From positions 1-13,787 of the forward strand of contig JAPORL010000166.1 of the NCBI GenBank assembly GCA_026712605.1: a DNA stretch of 13,787 nt, written 5' to 3'. A model generated the notes under the pieces. The model had not been told where the DNA came from, did no database searches, and saw nothing but the letters and a program-made list of their open reading frames with translations. Within the stretch, counting starts at the first letter, position 1; each line of letters starts with the position of its first letter. The stretch is from Pseudobdellovibrionaceae bacterium. Its GTDB lineage: Bacteria > Bdellovibrionota > Bdellovibrionia > Bdellovibrionales > UBA1609. This document shows, one piece after another, positions 6,099-12,204 of the stretch. The position numbers and the translations under genes are program-made.

Positions 6099-7126
6099 AG
6101 CTTAAACTCTGATCTTATAGAAAGTCCCCAAAAGGAACTTTTAATAATAGTGTCTCTTTCTGTGAAACGCTCTAAAGTTATAAATAATTCATCTGTTAAA
6201 TAAAAATCAGCTTTAAGTAGATATTCTACACTTTCACTAGACTGAGTTCCTTTTTTATAGAAGGCTTTTTCAAAAAGAAAAGATAAAACCAATGAATTCC
6301 ATTTGACAGAAGGAAAAATATAATAATTTAAAGTATCTTGGTTTTGGTAGCTGGTTTTCCAAATCTCTTGTTCTATGCCGAATAAAAGGGAATTAAAGGG
6401 GCGTGAAAAATAAGAGCTCAATCCAAAAGATTCTTTTTCATTTTTTGAAAAAAACTTCTGTTTGAAGTAATTAGCTATAACATATTTGTCATCTTCTTGA
6501 AAACCCAAGCTAACTGTCCATGTGTTTTTAGCTGTATTTAAAGGGTATATTAGTTTTGTTGTAAAAATGTATGAACTGAGCTTTAGATAAAAAGATTGCC
6601 AAAAATTTATCTTTATCAAAGCTCCCATATCATTATCTTTTAAAGGTATAATAATTTTTTTTAATAAAGCTCTTTTAGAAATGTTATGTCCATCTGTTTT
6701 TAATTGAAGGACGGGATACTCAAAGTATCCTATAGTTAAATCAATAGGCCAAAGTTTGGCTTTGCTATATTTTATAAAAACTTCTTCTATAGAGTAGCTC
6801 CATTTTCTTTCTTTATTAGAGAAAGAAAAGACCGTTTTAAAAGAACTATTTTTTGAAAATTGATAGTTAGAGATTATACCAATATAGGGAATAGAATATT
6901 GTGAACTGTATTTTTTTTCTAATAGATTATTTTTCATGATAGCAAAAGAGCTTTCTAACATTATAGAGTAATTTTTTTCTATCTTTTTTTGAGCAAGAAT
7001 ATTGCTTTCTTGTTCTTCTTCTATCTTTTTTTGAGTTTCTTGATTAGGAATATTGTTATTTTCTTCTATTTTTTCAGCTGAAGCGGAATTGAGATTAAAA
7101 AAAATAATTAGAATAAATTTAATCAT
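6095..7126 (-). CDS. Probable outer-membrane beta-barrel protein
   Basis: 343 residues, last gene of the five-gene minus-strand operon, 12 bp after its neighbour. A signal peptide (1-17, ending SASA) is followed by a Glu/Lys/Gln/Asn-rich segment (18-52) in which KKIE recurs three times, likely a periplasmic helix or linker. The rest has porin-like alternation of polar and aromatic/hydrophobic residues with many Tyr, Phe, Trp and Ser: SYSIEEVFIKYSK, LDSF-type strands, FYLKLSSYIF and SFWGLSIRSEFKL at the end. I count roughly a dozen possible strands, but cannot fix the number by eye. It ends in Leu rather than the usual Phe, though FKL is compatible with a last strand. A barrel at the end of an otherwise lipoprotein/periplasmic operon suggests the outer-membrane component of one complex. 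Family not identified. Confidence 0.72.
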   Translation of the reverse strand: MIKFILIIFFNLNSASAEKIEENNNIPNQETQKKIEEEQESNILAQKKIEKNYSIMLESSFAIMKNNLLEKKYSSQYSIPYIGIISNYQFSKNSSFKTVFSFSNKERKWSYSIEEVFIKYSKAKLWPIDLTIGYFEYPVLQLKTDGHNISKRALLKKIIIPLKDNDMGALIKINFWQSFYLKLSSYIFTTKLIYPLNTAKNTWTVSLGFQEDDKYVIANYFKQKFFSKNEKESFGLSSYFSRPFNSLLFGIEQEIWKTSYQNQDTLNYYIFPSVKWNSLVLSFLFEKAFYKKGTQSSESVEYLLKADFYLTDELFITLERFTERDTIIKSSFWGLSIRSEFKL

Positions 7127-7138
7127 AATAAAAATCTT

Positions 7139-7744
7139 CTATAAAAGAGGAGAGGAAATTCTAGCTCCTTTAACTAGACGAGAATGAAATATTTTTATTC
7201 CCCAATTTAGTCCTTTACCATATCTATAAAAATTAATATTGCTTGTATCTGTCAATAGAGTTTCTGTTGTTAAAACTTTAAGCTCTTTTTTTGTGTTGGT
7301 AGTAGTTTCTATTGTAAAATTTTCCCATATAGCGATTTTAGCCCCTTCTGGTATTCCGTTTTTAATTTCTATTGTGAAATTTATTTTAGAGCTATTTTTT
7401 GAAAAGTAATCTTTTTTTTCTAATAGGCTTTTCCATGTGGAATTATGAACTGAGGCAGTTATAATAAGGTCATTTTCTTTTCTTTTGATTTTTAGCTTAA
7501 CTCCATCTTCTGTTTTAAAACTATTGAAGTGGCTAAATAAGATAAGGTAAGAGTCTTGTTGGCTTAGGTAAGCTGTTATCTTATAATATTCAGTTGATAA
7601 AAGACCGGGAAGATGGCTTGGAGAAATGTAATAGTCTATAGAGCTATCTTTAACGCTTCTATCTGTTATTAAATTTTCCATTGTTAAAACTTTATCACAA
7701 GAGATTAAAAAAATAACAAAAAATAAAATTTTAATTTGTTTCAT
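7139..7744 (-). CDS. Small beta-rich lipoprotein of the envelope operon
   Basis: 201 residues. The signal peptide ends in the lipobox FLISC, so Cys16 should be lipidated; it is the only cysteine. Asp follows at +2, which in enterobacteria means retention in the inner membrane, though that rule may not hold here. The mature part alternates short hydrophobic and polar runs (YYKITAYLSQQDSYLILFSHF, then VKLKIKRKENDLIITASVH and KINFTIEIKNG), as in a beta-sandwich. It ends with GKGLNWGIKIFHSRLVKGARIS. No known family recognised. Fourth gene of the operon: 13 bp after the ankyrin lipoprotein and 12 bp before the barrel gene. GAG lies shortly before the ATG. Confidence 0.8.
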   Translation of the reverse strand: MKQIKILFFVIFLISCDKVLTMENLITDRSVKDSSIDYYISPSHLPGLLSTEYYKITAYLSQQDSYLILFSHFNSFKTEDGVKLKIKRKENDLIITASVHNSTWKSLLEKKDYFSKNSSKINFTIEIKNGIPEGAKIAIWENFTIETTTNTKKELKVLTTETLLTDTSNINFYRYGKGLNWGIKIFHSRLVKGARISSPLL

Positions 7745-7757
7745 TTTCTCAGCCTTT

Positions 7758-8981
7758 TTAATTATTATATCCTATATTTTCTGTCTTTTTGCCATGTTTC
7801 AATTCAAATATCTCTCTGGCTGTTTTTCCTTCTGTATTTTTTTGTTCTTCATTTCCATATTGTTTTAAATAGTTGTAGAAAAAAGGATCAGCCAATTTAG
7901 CTGAAATATGCAGACTGCTGTTTCCTTTTTTATTTGTTGAATTAATATGATCTGTCTTAACGGCTACAGTCAGTCTTGATTCTTTTTCTGTTAAAAGGGT
8001 GAAAGTTGATTTGAGTTCTTCATCATGCTTTTCTACTAAAGGATCTAGAGATAGTAAAAAATTTTGTAAAGGCAAATTTCCATTTTCATCTTCTAATAGA
8101 TAATTAGTCCATTGGCAGGTTGATAGAATTTGAATGCCTTCTAAAAATAAATTTTTAGCGCTTAAATTTATGGGACTTAACTCTTGATTATCTGTAGTAT
8201 TTATTAAATTATCCCAATCTAAATTTACAAATCCGACATATCCTGCATAACGCTGATAGCCTTCCCAAAAATAAGGTAATATCTTCTCATACCAAGACAA
8301 TTCTTGCCATTCGGTTAGAGTATGGCAATTATCATTTACTCCCCAACGGAGTAAATCACTATTTCGGTCTCTTATAGCAGTATGTAAAAAAGATTGCCCA
8401 TCATTATTTCTGAGGAATTGAAATTCTCTGTAGGGAACCTCTAAAAAACCTTTGTTATATTCAGTTTCTAAAGCTTCTGCTACTACAGAATTTTGAGCGA
8501 CATGCAAGGCTCTTTCTCCTTGATTTGTTTTCATATCTAAATCATCAAACTCATAATCTGTTAAAAATTCTGATTGGCTTTCATAAAAATTTTTAGCTAA
8601 CAGTTTAATTAAAGTTACATGTCCTTTTTGAGAAGCTAAAAACAGGTAGCCTTCACCATTTAAATTTTGGTGTAAATAATGTTTAGGACTCATTTGTTTT
8701 GCTAAAAATAAAGCGCCCTCTTTATTGTAAAATTTGATAGCTACTCCTAAAGGGGTGTCTCCTTCCTCATTAGTTGAAAAAAGATAAAGACCATTTTTAT
8801 TTAAAATTTGTTCCAGTTCTTGCTCACTCTTTCTATCAGCAATGCCTATAAATAGTTCATTAGGTAAAATAGATTGCTTTTCATCAATTGGAAGAACTGA
8901 ACTCAGTGTTAAATCTCTATAGGAACTATTTTGACATGCTGATAAAAAGGCTATAGCAAAAATAATAATTTGTTTTTTCAT
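7758..8981 (-). CDS. Ankyrin-repeat lipoprotein
   Basis: 407 residues. The signal peptide ends in LSAC, so Cys16 should be lipidated and the protein anchored facing the periplasm or cell surface. Degenerate ankyrin units can be seen near 70-98 (NEEGDTPLGVAI), 106-133 (NLNGEGYLFLASQKGHVTLI), 150-175 (TNQGERALHVA), 191-215 (NNDGQSFLHTAIRDRNSDLL), 261-290, 298-312 (ENGNLPLQNFL), 349-376 (NKKGNSSLHISA) and 382-397 (NTEGKTAREIFELKHG). Ankyrin repeats bind other proteins, so this is the likely scaffold of the operon's products. A strong ribosome site, AAGGAG, precedes the ATG. Spacing is 13 bp to both neighbours. The insert around 220-258 is rich in Trp and Tyr and is not ankyrin-like. The partner is unknown. 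Confidence 0.87.
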   Translation of the reverse strand: MKKQIIIFAIAFLSACQNSSYRDLTLSSVLPIDEKQSILPNELFIGIADRKSEQELEQILNKNGLYLFSTNEEGDTPLGVAIKFYNKEGALFLAKQMSPKHYLHQNLNGEGYLFLASQKGHVTLIKLLAKNFYESQSEFLTDYEFDDLDMKTNQGERALHVAQNSVVAEALETEYNKGFLEVPYREFQFLRNNDGQSFLHTAIRDRNSDLLRWGVNDNCHTLTEWQELSWYEKILPYFWEGYQRYAGYVGFVNLDWDNLINTTDNQELSPINLSAKNLFLEGIQILSTCQWTNYLLEDENGNLPLQNFLLSLDPLVEKHDEELKSTFTLLTEKESRLTVAVKTDHINSTNKKGNSSLHISAKLADPFFYNYLKQYGNEEQKNTEGKTAREIFELKHGKKTENIGYNN

Positions 8982-8994
8982 ATCTAATCTCTCC

Positions 8995-9606
8995 TTAGTT
9001 ACAATTTATATATTCTTTTAATGAGTATTTTTCTCTAACAGATCGATATATTTTATATAAAGAAAAAGCAGGTTGCTCACTATTAAACTGAGAAATGCTT
9101 TCTAAAATGATTCTTAATCTAGACCAGTCTAAATTTTTTGATTGAGGGTGAGTGAGGTAAGTATATAAGTGTTGGCTTAAAGTGGAAAGTATTAAATTTA
9201 AAATTGTTTTTGTATCTAAATATTCATATTTTTCATTTAGTTCATTTTGTTTAGACTGCATAAAGTAAATAATCTGAGATGTTTTTTTTAAGGCTGGAGT
9301 TAAATAAGGCTCTAGTATTTCAAATCTTTTATAGGTTTTGATAGAATTTTCTTCCATTAACTGAATTAGTTTTTCTGTTTGTAAAATATAATTTTTTGTT
9401 TCCTTTTCAGAAAGGTAGTTTCCTTCTAGTAAAGGTAGATACTCATATAAATGTGAAACAATCATTTTTGACTCTTCATGTTTTAATGAAGACTGTTTAA
9501 TTGACAAAACTATTTCAGTCTTTGATTTAAACATATCATAGCATTTATCTAGTAAAGAGCTTTGGGAGAAAGAACTAAATAAAATTATAATAAGAAATAT
9601 TTTCAT
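8995..9606 (-). CDS. Exported helical orphan protein
   Basis: 203 residues when started at the ATG at 9606. This start overlaps the TGA of the preceding gene (ATGA at 9606-9603), follows GGTGG, and begins directly with a signal peptide (MKIFLIIILFSSFSQSS). An upstream ATG at 9630 would add eight residues (MYGIGGEA) and spoil the signal, so it is rejected. The mature protein is almost wholly helical and charged, with heptad-like Leu/Ile spacing. It has two cysteines in the mature part, one near each end (numbers 22 and 202 from this start), which could pair. No family recognised. The 4-bp overlap implies translational coupling to the 610-residue protein upstream, and the two may bind each other. 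Confidence 0.8.
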   Translation of the reverse strand: MKIFLIIILFSSFSQSSLLDKCYDMFKSKTEIVLSIKQSSLKHEESKMIVSHLYEYLPLLEGNYLSEKETKNYILQTEKLIQLMEENSIKTYKRFEILEPYLTPALKKTSQIIYFMQSKQNELNEKYEYLDTKTILNLILSTLSQHLYTYLTHPQSKNLDWSRLRIILESISQFNSEQPAFSLYKIYRSVREKYSLKEYINCN

Positions 9607-11435
9607 CGCTTCACCACCAATTCCATACACTTTACTTTAGCCCTTTTGAAGGGCACAAGGCTGAAACCGATTTTCTTTTCCTTAAATAAAGAAAGAGACA
9701 TTAAATCTTCCCTTTTACCTTGTAATTTACTGAGAACTTCTTGTTTTGTAGTTTGATTATCTTTTAATAAAAATTGAACTTCATATAAGTAATCTAAAAA
9801 AGCCAGTAGTTTTTCCATAGATTCATATTTATAGAATTTAATTTTATTTATATCTGTGACTACAGAAATAGAGCTTAAAAAATCAGAAAACTCATAAACA
9901 GAATGAGAAAAACGACCAAAATTCCAATTTAATTTTAAAAGCTCTTTAAAAGATAAGTTATACTTATCTTTTAAAATCTTGACGCTGATATTAAAGTATT
10001 CAACAAATAGAACAGCCAAAACATTTTCAATAGATTGAGCCATTAAAAGTCTTTCTCTTTTATCTTTTTTTGTGTCAAAAATTCTCTCTATGCTTTCTAG
10101 TAGAGAATACACGACTTGGGCTTTTTCGTTAAATGGAATTTCTTGATATCTTTCTTCTACAGTAGTGTCTTGATTGGTTTTTTCATCAATGTAGAGCTTA
10201 AGTTTAGCTTGTCTTTTTAGTATAAATTCTTTGACAAGAGCTTTTTGTATTTCATCAGGCTCTGTTTCTAAAGTATGAGATTGGTTTTTATAATTTAGAG
10301 TTTGTTCTAAGATATTTTCTTGTAAAGATAGAGGCCAAAGTGTTTTTTTTCCAGTGATTTTATCTGGAAGATGATGCCCTGCCATGTAAGTTGTTTGACC
10401 TTTTCTTGATAAAAGTAAAAGATATCTTTTAAAACGATTTCCAAAAAAAGATTTTCTATTTACTTTAGAAACTTTGTTAATTTTTGTTTGTAGTTTTTCT
10501 ATTTTATTTTCAATGATTTCTTTTTTTTGTTCTAATTCATAGGGATCAGTAGTATTTATTTCTAATACTTCTAATTCGGATTTTAATTCAGATATTTTGT
10601 TAAATAGAGGATCTGTTTTATCTTTCAGTTTGTTGAGCCATAATTTTCTATGATCTTTAGGTCCTTCTTGATTGACTTTTCGTAAATTTATTTCATTAAA
10701 ATCTAAAGCTTCTTCTATAATGAAAAAAACTCTATTTTGGCTTTTTTTAACTTGACGAGATACCCATAAAACTTTTAGAGCATGAATCAAACTGATGTTA
10801 CTTAAGTTTCTTCCATAAGAAAAGGTTCTGATATATTTTTGAAAATGTCTAATTAAAGGAATGATCATTATATCAATAGCATTACAAAGAAAATGCGCCC
10901 CCTTTAGACCCATAAATACAGATAATATAGTTTCTGCTATCTCAGAGCTAACTTTAACAGTGGCGTAAAAATAACCATACTTTGCAGTAATTCGGCTTCC
11001 TGTATTGCTTAGATCTTTAGAAATATGTTTTGTTTTAGACATTGTTTTTTGAAACAAATTTTTGGGAATATGCCCTCTAGTTGTTTCAATCATAAACTCA
11101 GGATCTAAATCACAAGGGCAATATTTTTCAATTTCTGTGATATAAATTCTAAGCCATGCTTTTGTTAAATTCCAAAAGCTTTCATTCAAATAAACTTTAT
11201 GTCCATTGAATTTATAAAAAGGAGTGACGGAATTGTTTTCTGTTTGCTCTAACAGCTCAGGTGACATTAGGATTGCTTTTTCAAAAACAGAAAGCGCTGT
11301 TTCTATTTCTTTTTCAGAATGATGACCTTGATGAGAAAAAGACTTTAAAGGAGCAATAAAACAGCTTATGAATAAAAGCGAAAAAACCCCATATTTGTAA
11401 AAAGATATGTTTAAGTGTTTTATAAAATGGCTCAT
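9603..11435 (-). CDS. Large exported or membrane-anchored orphan protein, first gene of the envelope operon
   Basis: 610 residues, not recognised. The N-terminus (about 1-34) has a positive stretch and a hydrophobic core (YGVFSLLFISCFIAPL), then SFS and a His-rich SHQGHH. It is a cleavable signal or an anchor; FISC is a poor lipobox because Phe is at -3. The segment 157-196 is moderately hydrophobic (ILSVFMGL, IDIMIIPLI) and might be a membrane hairpin. Residues about 275-325 form a strong coiled coil (ELKSELEVLE, KKEIIENKIEKLQTKI). The rest is helical and basic. A CPC motif sits at 106-108. It leads the operon and is coupled by ATGA to the next gene. No ribosome site precedes the ATG at 11435, but no better in-frame start exists before the signal sequence. 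The function is unknown; an organising membrane component is a guess. Confidence 0.8.
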   Translation of the reverse strand: MSHFIKHLNISFYKYGVFSLLFISCFIAPLKSFSHQGHHSEKEIETALSVFEKAILMSPELLEQTENNSVTPFYKFNGHKVYLNESFWNLTKAWLRIYITEIEKYCPCDLDPEFMIETTRGHIPKNLFQKTMSKTKHISKDLSNTGSRITAKYGYFYATVKVSSEIAETILSVFMGLKGAHFLCNAIDIMIIPLIRHFQKYIRTFSYGRNLSNISLIHALKVLWVSRQVKKSQNRVFFIIEEALDFNEINLRKVNQEGPKDHRKLWLNKLKDKTDPLFNKISELKSELEVLEINTTDPYELEQKKEIIENKIEKLQTKINKVSKVNRKSFFGNRFKRYLLLLSRKGQTTYMAGHHLPDKITGKKTLWPLSLQENILEQTLNYKNQSHTLETEPDEIQKALVKEFILKRQAKLKLYIDEKTNQDTTVEERYQEIPFNEKAQVVYSLLESIERIFDTKKDKRERLLMAQSIENVLAVLFVEYFNISVKILKDKYNLSFKELLKLNWNFGRFSHSVYEFSDFLSSISVVTDINKIKFYKYESMEKLLAFLDYLYEVQFLLKDNQTTKQEVLSKLQGKREDLMSLSLFKEKKIGFSLVPFKRAKVKCMELVVKR

Positions 11436-11766
11436 AATACAAAAGTAGAAAGTAAATACAATAGAAAAGGGAAACTTGTCTATTAAATAAATTGAATATT
11501 GTAAAATTTTTATTATTTCTGGAAGAAATTTCCATTATTACAAATAATATCAAAAAATCAGATTCTATTTTAAGGATTTTATCAAACTAGGCAAAGTCAA
11601 TTTATCCTTCTTCAATCTTTTAAGGAAAAGAAAAATCAGAATCCAAGGATAACCGAGATTTTAAGTTATGAACGATCTCAAGCCTATAGTATAGTAGTTG
11701 CTTGAATATAGGATAGCATTAAATATTTAATAGGATAGATTGATTAAATAAATTAAAATAATTTCC
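11436..11766. other. Divergent intergenic region between two operons
   Basis: 331 bp without a credible gene between the minus-strand operon (start 11435) and the plus-strand pair (start 11767). It must hold both promoters, but none stands out. Visible structure: TGGAA-GAAAT-TTCCA near 11519-11533; GAGAT...ATCTC near 11655-11679; inverted CCTATA...TATAGG near 11683-11712; two copies of ATAGGATAG (11708-11716 and 11730-11738); and a start-codon hairpin at 11755-11782. A minus-strand frame of 79 codons here (11553-11314) overlaps the operon's first gene and has no support. None of the palindromic repeats found further left occurs here. Confidence 0.6.
11708..11738 (+). promoter_or_regulatory. 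Direct repeat ATAGGATAG, 22 bp apart, possible regulator site
   Basis: Exact 9-bp copies at 11708-11716 and 11730-11738 are spaced 22 bp start to start. That is about two turns of the helix, so two protein subunits could bind on the same face. They lie 30-60 bp before the ATG of the 145-residue protein. TTGCTT (11698-11703) could be a -35 box, with a poor AAATAT -10 after 17 bp. The function is inferred from spacing and place only. Confidence 0.3.
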
Positions 11767-11782
11767 ATGCGGAAATTATTTT
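11755..11782 (+). promoter_or_regulatory. Perfect 12-bp hairpin with the start codon in its loop
   Basis: AAAATAATTTCC (11755-11766) pairs perfectly with GGAAATTATTTT (11771-11782), leaving the four-base loop ATGC, whose ATG is the start codon of the next gene. No ribosome site lies upstream. In mRNA this structure would place the whole initiation region in a stem-loop, which suggests control of translation. In DNA it is equally a symmetric protein site. Seen directly; the role is inferred. Confidence 0.6.
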
Positions 11783-12204
11783 CTTTTTTGTTTATCATTC
11801 TATCACCTTTTGTTTCTGCTGAATTTACTAAAGTTTTAGAGCATGATGAGGGGGATGTTTTTGCTAACCCTGATAAAAGTATTCGGATCACAGTTAGAAA
11901 ACATACCGCAGATCTCCCTACACCTATTAGCGAGAAAAATTTAAAAGGTATTGCTGAAACACGCTTTTATGTTTTGAAAAAACTAGAGATAGGTTTTAAG
12001 GATTTTAAAATTGATCAAGTTTATAAAACAGCTGTCTCATTAAAAGATTCAAAGTCCTATGTCTGGAGAGGTTCTTATAAAGACAAAAAAGGTAAAGCTC
12101 GTTTTGTTGTTGAATTTATTACTTCAAAGCATACCTATAATGTCTTTACAGATAAAGAATACGATCTTGAAAAGGCTAGTAAAGTGCTTAAAGAGGTAAT
12201 TTAA
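11767..12204 (+). CDS. Small secreted orphan protein
   Basis: 145 residues. Residues 1-18 are a classical signal peptide (MRKLFSFLFIILSPFVSA), and cleavage would leave a basic domain of about 127 residues without cysteines. Strand-like stretches (SIRITVRKH, SYVWRGSYKDKKG, ARFVVEFITSKHTYNVFT) around a helix (ISEKNLKGIAETRFYVLKKL), with a final helix, recall the PsbP/Mog1-type alpha-beta sandwich. That is only a resemblance by eye. Its TAA shares one base with the ATG of the next gene (TAATG at 12202-12206), so the two are co-transcribed and probably translationally coupled. The ATG lies in the loop of a perfect hairpin and has no ribosome site. Function unknown. Confidence 0.83.
   Translation: MRKLFSFLFIILSPFVSAEFTKVLEHDEGDVFANPDKSIRITVRKHTADLPTPISEKNLKGIAETRFYVLKKLEIGFKDFKIDQVYKTAVSLKDSKSYVWRGSYKDKKGKARFVVEFITSKHTYNVFTDKEYDLEKASKVLKEVI

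Noticed and set aside
9607..9630. Upstream ATG adding MYGIGGEA to the 203-residue protein
   Set aside because: The ATG at 9606 has a GGTGG ribosome site, the ATGA overlap and starts directly with the signal peptide.
11314..11553. 79-codon minus-strand frame over the start of the 610-residue protein
   Set aside because: It overlaps the signal-peptide region of a long gene in another frame, has low-complexity Phe/Leu/Tyr-rich content and no ribosome site.
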